64,000 bases of DNA from Chrysomallon squamiferum (Eukaryota > Mollusca > Gastropoda > Neomphalida > Peltospiridae): contig CM022673.1 in NCBI GenBank assembly GCA_012295275.1, forward strand, positions 18,963,810-19,027,809, in the 5' to 3' direction. Numbering within the stretch: position 1 is the stretch's first letter; every line of letters begins with the position of its first letter. A model generated the notes under the pieces. It was not told where the DNA came from. It saw only the letters and a list, made by a program, of their open reading frames with translations, and made no database searches. A program made the translations under genes and the position numbers. Positions 48,441 through 62,303 of this stretch are shown here, piece by piece.

Positions 48441-49147
48441 TGTATATATGAAACTGAATAAGCAAAGTATTTAAGTTTTTAAATTGCATTATTATTTAGT
48501 GATAATATTGATAAAAGGTTAATTAATATTTTATCATAAAAGGAAATATTGAAATATATCTAAAATCTGGGTGTTTGTATATTTAAAATGTAACTTTTAA
48601 ATAATATATTATACAAAATATATCTTTTGCTATTAAAAAGTATGATAAAATATAGTAGAGTAATTATTTATTTATTATCTTTGGTTGTTTATCAACATTT
48701 AGAAATTCCATACGCCCGCTTGGAAGAGAATGCCAAAAGAGATCAGTCTATTATTACATTTTTGGATTTTTAGAAATAAAAATGTATTGAACAAAGATTG
48801 TTCCTATTATATTTATTAATTGTATATTAATGAGCATTAGATCACCAAATATTATTCACAAATTTTATATTAGTTATTTTAGATAATTTATTTCCCGTGT
48901 ATTTTTTGTTAAATTTTATCATTCAGTGTACCAGTCTACGAATGTGCCTATGATACATAGAAACGAAATGAAATATAACGCACATTTTGAAACATGATAA
49001 TAAATACTACCGCGCATAAGGTCATTCACATGTGATAATAATAAAGTATAATATAAATATAACAATAAATGTACAAATACATCTGAAATAACGAACACTT
49101 AAAGAATATATTATAAATAGTTTAATTTGCACTCAACGAACGTGAAA
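48180..49147. other. p23 upstream region to tRNA gene
   Basis: The first 150 bp past the p23 start codon has scattered CpG (TTCGCGGGTC) and is the likely p23 promoter or 5'UTR. A CA microsatellite follows (48404-48439). The remainder is AT-rich with no gene. Confidence 0.45.
48404..48439. repeat. (CA)n microsatellite
   Basis: Perfect AC/CA dinucleotides about 230 bp upstream of the p23 start codon. Confidence 0.97.
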
Positions 49148-49221
49148 GGCCTGTTAGCTCAGTTGGTTAGAGCGTCGTGCTAATAACGCGAATGTCGTGG
49201 GTTCGATCCCCACATGGGCCA
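49148..49221 (+). tRNA. tRNA-Ile (anticodon AAT)
   Basis: The 74 bases fold into a standard cloverleaf. The acceptor arm is GGCCTGT with ATGGGCC (two G-T wobbles) and A73. The D arm is GCTC/GAGC around AGTTGGTTA, with the usual box A sequence TTAGCTCAGTTGG. The anticodon arm is TCGTG-CTAATAA-CGCGA, with anticodon AAT read as IAU after A-to-I editing. The T arm is GTGGG-TTCGATC-CCCAC, containing box B GGTTCGATCC. No CCA is encoded and there is no intron, as expected for a eukaryotic nuclear gene. A run of five T at 49231-49235 would end RNA polymerase III transcription. It closely resembles the metazoan tRNA-Ile-AAT consensus. Confidence 0.96.
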
Positions 49222-49230
49222 TATAATTCC

Positions 49231-49235
49231 TTTTT
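49231..49235 (+). terminator. Pol III T-run terminator of tRNA-Ile
   Basis: TTTTT begins ten bases after the tRNA 3' end, the usual position and form of an RNA polymerase III terminator. Confidence 0.8.
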
Positions 49236-49621
49236 CTTTCTTGAAAAAATTACGTAATAGTATTTAAAAAAAGAGAAGATAAAAATATTTCTATAATATT
49301 TTCAATTTCTGAAAATGATGTGTACTAAGCAATAATAACTTTGTGGACAAGTTTGTATGTTTTGACTAAAGAAAGTCATTTCATTTATTTATTTATTATT
49401 ATTTTTTTTTTTATATATATATATTTTTCATCTTAATTTAAATTGAAATTCAGATATGTATTTAAGTTAACTAAATAATAAGTGCTTGGAGAAACAGTAT
49501 TCCTATGTCGTTTCATTATTTGCTTTGTGTTTTATATTTACTGAAATCTGTTGTTTCCTGTTTTCATGTTCGATATGTCAAATGGATTAAGTTGGGACTA
49601 ATATATTTCATCTTTTAGATA

Positions 49622-49648
49622 ATGGCCCAGTTTAAAGACAGCTTTAAG
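49622..49648 (+). CDS. Candidate first coding exon, unidentified gene
   Basis: An acceptor (CATCTTTTAG, ending 49618) is followed by ATA then ATGG, nine codons reading MAQFKDSFK, and a consensus donor AAG|GTAAGA. If real, this is a 5'UTR-plus-start exon whose upstream exon lies in 49.2-49.6 kb. It is too short to assign to a family. It ends in phase 0 and could join the candidate exon at 58012-58176, which also starts in phase 0, although an 8-kb intron would separate them. Confidence 0.4.
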
Positions 49649-49838
49649 GTAAGAAAGACATTTGGTATATTTTTTCTTTATAATATCGTTATTAAAATTT
49701 CGGTTCCTTCTTTTAAATAGCGAATATTAAACGGGCATTTCCTCAACTTGCTTGTGGCATGAGAATTAAAATGGATTTCACTTGAGAGTAATGTCCCTTC
49801 CAGTGTTATAGGTATCAATAAATGTCGGTAAATTTGTC

Positions 49839-49872
<34 letters not shown>

Positions 49873-52800
49873 TAAAGGCAGTCACTGAGTCAGCTTGTTA
49901 ATTTAGATTGTAGATGTATTCCAACTGAGTAATTTAATAAAGTGTAATTATTCTTAGTAGCTTAAATTGTTTAGATTTTAAAGTACAGTTTTGTTAATAG
50001 TTTAAAACGTAATTCATATTATATGCTATCTGATCATATTTGCTGATTCTTAAGCTATACCTCTACCTCTGCATGTCACTGGTGAAGACTGTTCATATTT
50101 GAAGAACAAATAGAATATATTGATAAACAAATAAAAATACTACTTAATATGAATTATTTATTATTATACTATAACTTAGTATTCAGTTTTTGCTATAGTT
50201 TCAAATTAATGAATCTTATGGAAAATATATTTAATAACACTTGAATATTACCAGCAAAAGCTCTGGTATTGAATTTTTCTGTGATTTATTCTTAAACAAC
50301 CAGAATCTGCTCTACTATTGATGCAGTTTTAGTTAGAACCTTCATTTCATCTACTATTACTATTAGTTGCAATGATTTGCTCATTTATTCTCAAAGCTGG
50401 GATTTGTGTTTATATCAGCAAATGGATTAAGACATGCCTACTTTCAGAGACTTCTTCTAATCCCATAGTATCGATCTCTGAATACAGCACCTTATGACTT
50501 TCATCTATATAAAACTAAACATGTTTCTCTGGTTTATTACAATCAGTACATGATGGCAGAATCCTATGAACATAAATTTAAAACTAAGCTTTACAGAAAG
50601 TACAAAGTTTGTAAAAAAGTGCTAATTCCTAAAGATGATATTTCACAATGCTTTAGGAACAAGGAGCAGACATGAAATAACTACATTAAAAGTAAGTATA
50701 TTTCACGATTTTCAGTGCCAATCTACTGCTTCATTGACAAATTCTAATATTTCTCTGAAATAAATACACCATTCTACTGAAACTTAATGCAGTTGATTCT
50801 GTGTTGTTTGTTTAATTGATCTCTTTATAGACTAAGTGTAAATATTTTGTTGTGGCATCGTGGTCAGTTGGCCAAATAACAAGTGTTTTTCAATGGGAGA
50901 CCATGTGTTACAAATTATCAGGGTAATAACTTTGATATAACTACTAAATATATCAGTATGGCTACTTTTCCTTCCAAACAGCCATAAAAAAAAAAGAGTA
51001 ACTCTTGTTTAACAACAGTTTTTCTTACTATTTTCCGGCTGTCACATGTATAGATCTGTTTTAATTTTAACTAAAGAATTTTTTTTTTTTTTTTTTAAAG
51101 AACAAGAAAAGATAAATAACAATTTAAAAACAGACATTAGGTGCTAACCATCTTTCTTATCCATCCATTTTTTATTATAAACTTTTATCTGTCATTTATT
51201 TCATTCTTTTAATTCCGTTTGCTAACTTGCTCAAGTTATCAGTTCTAGCTTCTTTCTGCATGCTTTGGGAATAACACAAAACTGTTGACAGAAAATACAC
51301 AATGGTTTTAATGCAAACATATTCTGTTGAAATGTGCTGACGTTTAACAAGTGTAACACCAGAATGTTTGTCTATTTTCTTTAGTTTTTCTTTTTTCCTG
51401 CATCAATATTGAAATAGGGTAACATAAATAGCAATGGAAGTCTGTTAATCAAAGTATAAAGAACATATGTTCTATGTATTTTTTTATCCCCATCTTCAGT
51501 TGTTATTATTATTATTATTATGTGTTCTTTACTTTAGATATATAAATTATTGTTTTACTATAAAACAGCCCGTAATTTTACCATGTTTGATGGTAAAGAA
51601 TGTTTAGCAAATAGTGTAAATATTTCTTGAGTAAAGAAAATGTTGCTTAAGTAAAGAGGTGGATATTTTGACAGAGCTGTTTTTAATTTTCATACAGAAA
51701 AAACTCATATATTTTCAAACAGTATATCCATTTCGTACAAATTATTTATATAAATAAATAACTGTTTTTTAAAATGTAATAAAACAAGTATATTATGATA
51801 CTAAAGATCAGTTTGTCTCAGACTTCAGTAATCTTATTTATACCAGAGATATATATATGTATGTGTAAAAAAAAGAAAGAAAAATGTCCTCACCTGGACT
51901 GTATATATATATATATATATATGTATGAGCAAAGTCATTAAAAATGGGACATTTGTGTAAAAAACAGCAGTGGAAAATTTTCTACCTTTAAACAGTTTGT
52001 TTGTAGCTTTAATTATGGTATGAAAATCCATGTATATGAAAACAATAATTAGAAGATAATGGCTTGCCTTGCTTTTAAAATGGATACTTTAGAATTAAGC
52101 AATTCAGTACCTTGTGTCATGTCCATCGCATTTGCCTAGCAATGTTTATATGTAACGGATTTAAAAAAAAAAAAATTGGACATTTAATAATGCAAAGAGA
52201 TGAAAACTATCAGAAAAAAATAATTAGAGTATGTCTGCGATGGATAAAAGATAACATGGTTACATTAGTAATCCTAAATTTGTGTCCCTTTACCATAGTC
52301 TATTAACAGTATGTTGTCCTCTTGAAAATATTTTGGGGTGGCAGGAGATAACATACAACCAAAATATGTTGTATTTCAAGTGTTTTCATTTTGCCCATTC
52401 TAGCCCACAGACTTGAGTAGATTTTTACCATCAATATGATGTAAGCAACAATGTATTTTGTTATTTTTCCATAATGTATGTTGTTAGTTCACCAAGAAGT
52501 CTTTCTAAAAAGTATGAATATTTATTGATAAAAATAAAAGAAACACATGCAGCATGTCAGTTGCCAGTTGTTACAATCTGACAACAAAAGCCACCTGACT
52601 GGCAACATCGTCAAGATCATTCTCCAGTTTTGCTAAAAGTTCATGTAGAGTGCCATCTTTTTTGAAGCAGGACAAGCAGAGAGAAGAAGTTTAGACTGCA
52701 TTACTACAGATCTCTGCTCCCTTGATGTTGGCATCCTTGCTAATGGTCTTTGCTTATGATAATAGCAGTTTTGGCTAGTGCTAGTTGTAGGTCAGTTCTG

Positions 52801-55800
52801 ACTCTGAGTGTGGTGCTATTTTTTGTGACATCATATTTTCTGACTCCATGCCCACTTTAGTTTCTCATAAGTTCTTTTTTTCTGCAGGTGTCATGGACTT
52901 TACATCCTTCTTGGCTTTCCTATGCACTGTTGTCCTGCCTTCCTTTTCAGTCTGTGCCTGTCTACAATGTCTTTGCCTCAGTTTGTAATCCTTTCATTAC
53001 TTCCTCTTTTTCCTCAGTGTTATTACTTGTTTACCTTTATCGTGTTCTGCCTTTTTCACGTCTGCATTCTTTTCTTAAATTTTCATAGTTGTTCACAGTG
53101 TTAGTTCAACTGTGCTCTCCGTTTTCTTTGTCACTCTCATGCTTTTTGCCATATTGCTTAAGAAAGGAAAGGTAATGAAAATATCTAAATAAATATGATT
53201 CATGATGTTCATGGTAATTGAACCCAGATGACTGTCATTATATTTTGTAAAACCTAGAAGAACACTTCTTGGCCATGAAAAGCTGAAGCCCAAGTTTGGA
53301 TTTAAATTAAAAAATAGGACTCTGCAATTCAAAGAAGTCAGCAAGCTCTCTGAATATTACAAGATGATTTCCTTTTGTTTCACATGACCATTGAAAGTAT
53401 CATGGGCTTTACATAGCATGGGAGTTCCAATTGTTTTACATGGGCAACTAGAGAAAACACATTTACAAATTAAGCACATACTGATTAGACATTGTTGCCA
53501 CTCATCAAATGTTCAATAGAAAAGGATGTCAGACCTCTGTAAGTGTTAACCATGGTTAGATATGATAACTGAGATGCATAGACTCTCAGTAAAAAGAAAG
53601 TAATTAAGATAACACCTTATTTTATTACATAATTTATAAATTTATAAATGCATGAAATTAGCAAATTGGTAAATTCTGTTACATTCATTACAATGATGTC
53701 CATTGAGGTCACTTGGCTCTCAATACAAATTCATTCAGATGCAGTATTACATCTTATTTCATTATAACTTTGAGTACAAATGCCAAATGGTAGCTCCATT
53801 GTTGTTTGGTAATAGCTATTGGAAGCTGTCTAATGCATATTTTTTCATGCTTTTTGAATAAATCATTTTTTCCATAATTCATAACAATTATTTTATGACA
53901 GATCTTTCTTGAATTTTACTTTTTTATGTCTGTATAGGATGGTACATACAACATAAAAATGCAAAAGATAGAGTCAGTTTGTTACTTACTATTTGTAAAA
54001 GAATACTGTGATAATTAGTGTCATGAAAACTGAGGTTTCTTTGAAAATAGCATAAAATCTTAACAAATCAGTTACTCTGCAATGGAGATGGATAGAAAGA
54101 TAATTCTTTCACTGAAATAATCCTTAGCATTTATTTTTGACAGAAAAGAAAGAGGAGACACCTCAACACCTTCCTGTTAATATTAAATCATCAAAGAAAT
54201 GTCCAAGTGCAAACTTTACAGTTTTTGGCCCTTAAAACTGTCATATAAGAGCCAACATTTTTTTATATTAAAGTTGTTTCTGCAGGTAGAGCACATCCAT
54301 TTCTTGTCATATAACTGTGAAATAATTGCTTTTAAAATGATTTTTTTTTTTTTCATGTCATGTTTTGTTCCAGGAAACAGTATGTATATATGACAACAGC
54401 ATTTTGTTGCCTGCCTTATTAACGGTATAAATTATAATTACAGCTTTTTAAATAAAATAAATACTAATTAGATAATAATCTGTATATATTTTTATATCAA
54501 TTATATATACATAAATTAATTTAGAATATATTTCCAAAAATTTAACAACAACATATTTTTAATCTAAATATATATTATGCTGTGAAAGTTCACTCCCACC
54601 CAACCTAAAACTTAAAAAATATGTCTCCCACATAGCCAAAATGATACCTGGGCCAAATGTTTTGAAAGTAAATTGGTATTAAGGGCTATGGTCTGTTTTT
54701 TATATTACGTGAATATAGCTCAGTAGATAGCAGTGCTCTGGTAGTGATGCTGACGAGTGTATATGAGTGAATAAAATTCAGGGAAAATTAACATCGGTAT
54801 TAAGGGTGAATAGTGAATATGAATGAATAGAATACAGTGAAATAACTAGATGGCATTGAGTGAACAGATAGTCTTGTACAGTTTAAAAGCCAACCTAGTC
54901 ACTCCTGTACCTGCCATTTATGAGGACGAGCTATCAGGTAAATAGTATGGCTTATGAGAGACTATTATTACTTTTAAAACCAGTGTATTAATAAAGGTTA
55001 TTATTTCTAATAGATGTACAGTTACCCACACAGATGTTCTTTTCCTTACACCCAGTGTATCATCTGATACACAAGAGAATCTAGCCATACAAACTAGCCA
55101 TTCCTTTTAGGGACATTGCTGATGTCTAGAAGTATTGATACAGACTACGACACGAATACAATAGACTGACCAAAGTTAATCTCATACCACCCAACTCCCA
55201 CCTATCCAAAACTCAATGCTGTTGTAATAGATTGATTTGGTTAGGTTTTTGGTTAGGTGGGAGGACACCACTGTGAATGACTACATGTATATAAATGAGA
55301 GAAAACATTTGCTGCTGACAAGCAAGGAGCTAAGTTTTTAAAGTTAGCAGCAAGCAAACTTTTAAATACATGTACCAGAGACAGTAAAGATATAACATTG
55401 CCTTAATGAAAAGCAGGGAACTAGCTAAACTTTTTAATTTTAATTTTAATTTTAATTTTTCTAAAATGAAATATATGTTACCAAATATATGTTTATAGAA
55501 TTAATCGTAAATTTATCTGTTATTCTATTTTTAAAAACTTTTTACCAGGACAGAATTAAATAAATAAAATAGAAATACTAATTTAAAATAAATAACTTTA
55601 AAGGATAAAAAAATATGATAATACTTTTTCCTTCTGTTTCTCCAGTTTTTGTTTTCTAAGTATATTTTTAGTTTGATTTTCAGATGTCTACAAACAAAAT
55701 AATTATTTTTGATTATTCAGTATGACATCATTTTTTTATACAGTCTAACACTAACTGGTCCAGTCTTTCCTTAGAATGATGCATACTTTGGAGTTCTTTT

Positions 55801-58011
55801 CTGCTGAGTCATGTGAAAACAAGTTTTATTTGACAGTTTTTAGTCAGGTTTTCCAGTCCTAATTAAATGTTTTTGGTGAAGGAAGCTTTAGAAATATGAT
55901 ACTACTCATTAAATTTTGTGAATATTATTTCAAACGTTTATTAACACTTAATATTATTCATATTGATATTTGCAAAATTTTAGATAGGTTTACTCTTCAA
56001 TCAATATGGAGCACTGGATCAAGAGAAGAGAGTTTTAGCTTATTGATTTTGTTTGTAGTTATCTTTTTCATTTATTTGCATCAAGTGAATTTTCTGGACA
56101 AGCTTGAAATAGAAATAGATGAATGAATCATATTCCACTGGACAGTTAATAGTTTGTATTTAAAAAAAAAAAAAAATATCTTTTTTTGTTTTTTAATTAA
56201 TAAGCATTGTACCAGCTTGGTCTTTTCAGTATTTATATCTGCAGTAAGAGTTATATAATTAGATTACATTTTAGATCCTGGATTATTACATATTTTATCA
56301 ATATTTGTATGAGAAGCTAATTATTGACTTTTAATATCCTTTTAAAAAATTATACACAAAATTAAAACCATATAAGAAAGTATATTCACAAGGAAAATGT
56401 AGCATGAAAATTGCTATAAAAATTATGCTATGAGCACACTAAATTCGTATAAAGGCAGGTTTTCAGCATGTGAGAGACAATGTGTACATGCATGTATTTG
56501 ATAAACAGACCTAACTTAATGATTGTTATGTGCTTTATGATTTGATTTTGTAGAGAGAAATTAAATAATGCAGGCTATTGCTAACATAGTGTTATTTCTG
56601 ATGATGTATATATAGCTACCAGGGAGGAGAATGTGTGACGTCAAACTGGTGAACTCTGTTATAATCTCATAAACACTGAGTAACAACAACTGATGTTCAG
56701 GAAATGTTAGTGATATATATATTGTTGTTGTTTTGGCACTAACTCTCCATCCCAGTTTATAACTGTTCACAGTGGTCCAGCTCTTGGCAAGAAGAATGCT
56801 AGCTCTTACATCAGTGCAGTAATAGAGGCATGAAAAATTCTATATCTGTGGTGTTATATAGAAGAATCTGAGAATTACTGTTTCTGTGTTTTTCCCAGTG
56901 ATTTACAGTAAGTGACACAAGGACAAAACTATGGATTAAACTAGAAAACAGTAAACAAATGGAATGTTTATGCAAAAGTTGACCTAATCAATATGGGCTC
57001 TGCATATCTAAAATATTCACACATTGTGTTGCAGTTCATTTTTTTTTATGTGGATGTGGTAACTAGAAATGAAGGAAAGAAAAATATTTGCTATATATCA
57101 GTTTGACATTCTTTTAGAGTTTGCACATACATGTTTGTGGACAGTGATTATCTTTAAAATTTAAAAAAGTATAAGCTGTAATTGTAAATTGTGGAACATT
57201 AATAATTACACATATTTTGAAATACATTTTTCTATTGATTTTTGACCTGTTTACCATTAGAAAAAAAAAAACAAAAAAGGGCATGTAATTTATGCTAAAA
57301 CATAAATATTAGATAATTAGTACTTAAAATATTATTTACTATACTAGTAGTCTTTGATTTTAGAAAATAGTATAATGCACAATACAGAAATAAATTATTA
57401 AATTCTTCAGTGAGTTAACATTATTGAAAAGGTTTCAGTTTCTGTTTAAGTCATAATATTTATATTACTAATATACATGTTTGAAAAAAGAAGAAATTCT
57501 AAGTAATCAGTAACCGAAGTAAAGTGACTGTGCTGTTGAACCAAGTTTCAAAAGATTTTGGCACTGATGTTGTTTTTCTCTTGCATCTTAAAAACATAGA
57601 ATTTGTATTTATTTTCTAATCTCTGCTAATGTAATTGAAATTGCCTCTTGTATTACATATGAATATCAAAAAGTAGCTTTATTGTTTCGTTGTTGTTCTC
57701 TAAGAAGAATTTAGGGTGCCAAAATAAAAAGAATTGGAGTTACTAGCAGATGTGTGGAATCCAGTACTGGCAGTCAGTTTTGTTTACTTAATGTCTGCTG
57801 GATGTAGCAACAAGATTAGACATTTGTGACCTTGGAAAACGTACAAAGATAACAAATTTGTATATAAACAAACAACTCAAAATATATATTTTTATTTTTA
57901 CATTATTCTTGGACTTGAGCAATCTTAATTTTTTCTGATAATGAGCAACTTAAATTTAAAAAAAAAAAAAATTTCATTATTATTATTGGAGCATATATGG
58001 ACATATGACAG
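49649..58011. other. Long AT-rich region, probable intron or intergenic
   Basis: I found no convincing exon over more than 8 kb. It contains many A/T homopolymers, short AT microsatellites (about 51900-51922) and an AAT run (about 49842-49871). The less AT-rich stretches at 52.55-52.95 kb and 54.6-55.4 kb look like old interspersed repeats of unknown class. A hairpin at 55197-55260 is described separately. If the exons at 49622 and 58012 belong together, all of this is one intron. Confidence 0.4.
55197..55260. repeat. Short hairpin (15-bp arms, one mismatch)
   Basis: CCCACCTATCCAAAA on the left is the inverse complement of TTTTGGTTAGGTGGG on the right, except for one base, with a loop of about 34 nt. 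It may be the residue of a foldback element. Confidence 0.6.
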
Positions 58012-58176
58012 ATATTTGTGATTCGTGGAATGAGTCATTCACCTGATTGTCAACGTTGTTTTTCTCGACAACAAAGTTCCTGCAGATTTAGAAGAATTTC
58101 AAATATCATGCCAGGAGCTATCCAAAATGCTGTGAACACTTACATGCTTCCTTTGACTATTGAAACCATTGCCAAG
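58012..58176 (+). CDS. Candidate internal exon, unidentified gene
   Basis: An acceptor (ACATATGACAG) precedes an uninterrupted 55-codon frame ending at a donor AAG|GTAATG. The translation has a Cys/His-containing stretch (SHSPDCQRC) and then MPGAIQNAVNTYMLPLTIE, a plausible amphipathic or membrane-proximal segment. Codon choice and absence of low complexity favour a real exon. I do not recognise the protein, and the acceptor lacks a strong pyrimidine tract. A tiny 28-nt open segment at about 63800-63827 (acceptor TTTAG, donor GTAACA) would also be in phase with it, but that is very speculative. Confidence 0.4.
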
Positions 58177-60132
58177 GTAATGTTACCCTTAAACTTCTTT
58201 TTATTTAAAAATAACAAGTTTCTGTGACCATTTAAGAGTTGTCTGATCAGAGTTGCACTTGATAACAGATTAGCCGTTGTTAATGACAAGCATCAGAAAG
58301 GTTAGCTTATGCTTTCATTTCTGGGAAGAGGGTCCTATAAAATATGTCTTATTACGTAATCACTGCACACTTTTTTTTTTAGACTTTGCTTCTGCAAAAC
58401 AAACATGAGCTGTTTCATATTAGTAACCATAAACATAAATTATGTTTAAGGATTTTTTCACATTTGTGTAATCATTGTAATGTATTGTTGATTTACCGTA
58501 TCAGCTAACACTTTATATTTTATTTTTAAATTTTTATTTTCTTACGTTTTCATGATAGATTATGAGCTTTAGAAAGATTGTTTTTATTTTTCCTGATCGA
58601 CGCCTGCATGCTCTGTTACTTGAACAATGTAAAATTATCAAGTGATTTCTGCTTCCCCTTACATAATATTATTCAAATATCATTGATGATGACTAGTTTC
58701 AAACCTTTTTGGGGTAAATAAAAGATAGTGGTCAGTGTTATTACTTCTGGTAACTAAAGATTTAGTGTTCTTAAAACCTTCCAAATTATTGTCCTATTAA
58801 TTGATAATATATGGATTAGAAAAAAATGCAAGCTCCCATTAACAAAGTTTAAGGATCTTACTTGTTTTGTAGGCAACTCATTTTTACACAAGGATGATCA
58901 CTTAAGCTATAGTAGGAAGTATGAGGAGGCATAACTTATAAATGTTTTGTTTGTTTTTACAATACTAATTAAAACATAACAACAACAATCTCAACAATAC
59001 ATGCCACTAAAGTGTACTGAATTTACTTGTATAGCTTCTTTTCTCTTGCATGTTTATTCAAATGAATACTATTTGTGTGTCTGTGGATACAAATTATCTA
59101 GGTCCCTTTTTACACTATTTTGAAAGGTATGGTCCTAAAGGCTTTTCTACATTGTGTGTGTGTGTGTGTGTGTGTGTGTTAATTTTAATGTCAATGGAAT
59201 AAAATTTTGATAAATGTTTTAAACAGTCTTTAATCATAAAAACATATTTAAAGTAAAATATCAAAAATAAAATCTGCAATATGTATAAGCTCTGTTGTGA
59301 TATTAGTCAAACATTGCCTAAAAGTAAGAGTTGCATAGTTAGATGTCCAATCAGTTTGTCACAGATGATCAAATTACTTAATTAATTTTGAAGCCGAATA
59401 AGTCTAGTGATAACATTAATAATAACATGTTGACCTTTCTTTTTGTTTGTAATTAATCATACAGCCTGTGAGTTTTGTTTTAGTCCAAGAAAGCTTCTTT
59501 AAAATATTTTTCATGACAGTCTAGAAATTTAGTTTTAGTAGATCAGTCATTCAGTCATTTTAATTGTAAAACCTAAATAATTAAAACAGAAAAAAAAAAG
59601 CCTTTATAAAACTACAATGAGTAAAACTTTATAGTTTAGTATTGAAAGGAAGATTGTTATCAAACATTATGCAGTTCTGTTGTTGATAAAGTATCAGTTA
59701 ATTACAACAACAACAATATGGTTAATATTCTGTCAGTTTAGCTGTGGATGAATGTTTATGATTGCAGATGGACCTTGCCTTGTGACCATGTTCCATTCCA
59801 ACTATCATTGTGCCAGCACATGTCATGCTTATTATGACATTCTGGGGATAAATGCATTTAGATTATCAGGAATTAGTAAATTTTAAAATGTGACTACAGT
59901 TAGTGCAGTTTGAGTTATTTATTTATTTACAAACATGTTTTGTAATAATATACAAGAAAATAAACACAAGTAAATTATTTACAATTCTGTGGAAACTTAA
60001 ATTAAAATACTGAATCAGTTAGATCCTAATTAAAAAAGGAATCAGTCACAGGAAAATACAGTAATTATGTTAACATAAGTTTATATGTGTGTGTGTGTAT
60101 GTGTGTTGTATAATATACATCCATGCATATAG
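58177..60132. other. AT-rich region with GT microsatellite
   Basis: Nothing coding is visible. A GT dinucleotide tract lies at about 59154-59179. Probably intron of the unidentified plus-strand gene, or intergenic. Confidence 0.4.
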
Positions 60133-60871
60133 CAGTTCCATGAGTTATGAGTGCTCCAACTTATGAGTTTTTCAAGTTACGAGCAGCCACGCAGTTGATT
60201 TTTTTGTTTTGAGTTGCAAGCCAAAATCTGAGTTAAGAATGAGCTTGGCGCAATGAACAACACAACATACTCCCAACATTCCATGTCTTCCTCGTTTGCC
60301 TCACATGATTACCTTGTCATGGAAGCATCTCTGTTGTGTTGTGCTCATGTTTTGTGCAGTATTTTGCGAAATTTCCATGGATTCTTAGAAAGTCAATACA
60401 AAGGACAGTGCTGAGAAGAAGAAATGGATGATGTCCATTGAATTGAAGAATGAAATCACAGAAAAACATGAGTGAGGTGTGCAAATAGTCAACATCGCTA
60501 GGCAGTATGAGCTTAGTACTTTTATGATATGTACCATACCGAAGCAGAAGAAGTCAAATAAGGCTATAACGCCAGCCAGAGGTGTTAAAATAAGTTCTAA
60601 GCTGCAGATCTCTGTCCATGAAAAGATGGAGAAACCTTAACCCTGTACACTTTACAAAACCAGTTTATTTCTTTTCATTCTCTTCTGTTTTGTCATTTAT
60701 ATATATACATTTTTCTTATTTAAAAATATGTTCAAAAAAATTGGAGTGGTTTTTGTGGGGCTGGAATGGATTAATGGTATTTCATTTGGAAAAACTGATC
60801 TGATCTATGAGCAAATTGAGTTACAAGCTCGGTCACAGAACAAATTAAACTCTTAAGTCAAGGAACCACTG
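60133..60871 (+). mobile_element. Internally deleted Tigger element, plus orientation
   Basis: The left end is GCAGTTCCATGAGTTATGAG and the right end, read inward, is CAGTGGTTCCTTGACTTAAG, the Tigger type of terminal repeat, with TA next to each end. Inside (about 60375-60640) a broken frame encodes only the N-terminal DNA-binding part of a Tigger transposase (DSAEKKKWMMSIELK, then VNIARQYEL), with an in-frame TGA. The catalytic domain is absent, so the copy is non-autonomous. It is a sibling of the element at 62304-63076. Confidence 0.85.
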
Positions 60872-62303
60872 TGTATGTATATATATATATGTGTGTGTGT
60901 TAAACAAATATGCTTTTAAATACAGTATAAAAAAATAAGGGAGAACTTTTTTTAACATATTCTGCTGCCAAACATTTTCAAAGCAGGCCAAAGTTTCAGA
61001 TTCTCTCTTGTGACCTCCATGTTCATCAACCACTTGTCGCTTTTTCTTTGAGACCTAGAATTTGCACCTAAAGCCCTTATTAGAAACTGCAGAATCAGTG
61101 AACAAAAAAAATGAAGCCATGCAGGTGAACAAATTTCAACACTTTGTTTGTTTATCACACAAAATGTGCCATATCTTCATCACTAATTAACGTAACTTTA
61201 AACTTTAAAAGCTGCCTTTACAGGTTTGTCAACACATATTTTCCTGTTAAAGGTATTACAAATGGTCAAACAGAACTTCAGTTATTTGCATATATTGACA
61301 TTATTATAATTATTAATACATATTTATTAAATATTTGGCATTGATTTGTCTTTTCTCATTTTCATATGTATTGAAACTAGATTATCTCAAGATTACATAC
61401 ATACATAATTAATATTATCTATAGTCAGTATACACAAAAGAAATGTGTCTAATGAAACATAGTTTCTTATATAACCAGTTTTATGTTAAACCCAAAGACA
61501 AGAATATCTGTTTCCGTTGCACCAACCAATTGTTGTTAGACATAAATGGGACATCTGTCTTTATAGAATCCATATTATTGTAGGTAAAATAGTCTTTGTA
61601 ATTATGACATCTCAACCTTAAGTTATACATAAGTTTATTCTTTTTAGTAAATCAAACCCAGTTTGAACTACAATATGTTTTATATTTGCAACCAAACAAA
61701 TCCACCAAAATGAAATAAACATAGTGCTGTTCTGGATAGATGGTGGAGGTCTTTTTGCTTTCAAAATAATTCTGTCAAACATATTTGCATGTAAGGCACA
61801 TGCAAAATGACATTGCAAAGTGTGAGAAACTGAAGTTTTTCGTGAGTACCCTAGATCTATTTCCAGTCAACTTAAATAAAGATGATTGGATCAAAAATAT
61901 TCCCTTTTCTTCAATAGAAAATAAATTCTCATAATAAGTATCCAAACCTGTATGAGACCAGTTTACCAGAATGCAACAACCATGGATGGAGAAAACACTT
62001 GTATATTGCTATAAGCACCAGACATAACAACATGCAGAGTAGGAATTATCAGTAATAAAAATACATGAACATTAAAATACATTTTCTGTTGATCAGCAAG
62101 CAAGTATGCGGAAAACCCAGTATGAACCCTAGCTGTGGCTGCAGCACCACTGTCAGTCATAAGTCACATAGGTAAACTTTTTTTTTCAATAACATGCTCA
62201 CTTCCATCCAGCTATTCTCAATTCCAGCAATTGCCTAGCATTTGGAATGTCAGAAGCAGTTGTATGCACATTCCTGTCCTACAAAAAATGAAATATATTT
62301 ATA
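60872..62303. other. Spacer between the two Tigger copies
   Basis: AT-rich with no credible gene. A short AT/GT tract lies at the left edge, next to the first Tigger copy. Confidence 0.45.

Noticed and set aside
52888-53104. Hydrophobic open frames after a possible acceptor TTTCTGCAG
   Set aside because: Two overlapping frames are equally open because the sequence is pyrimidine-rich; there is no matching donor or family similarity.
55197-55260. Hairpin as a microRNA precursor
   Set aside because: The arms are only 15 bp with a 34-nt loop, too short for a canonical pre-miRNA.
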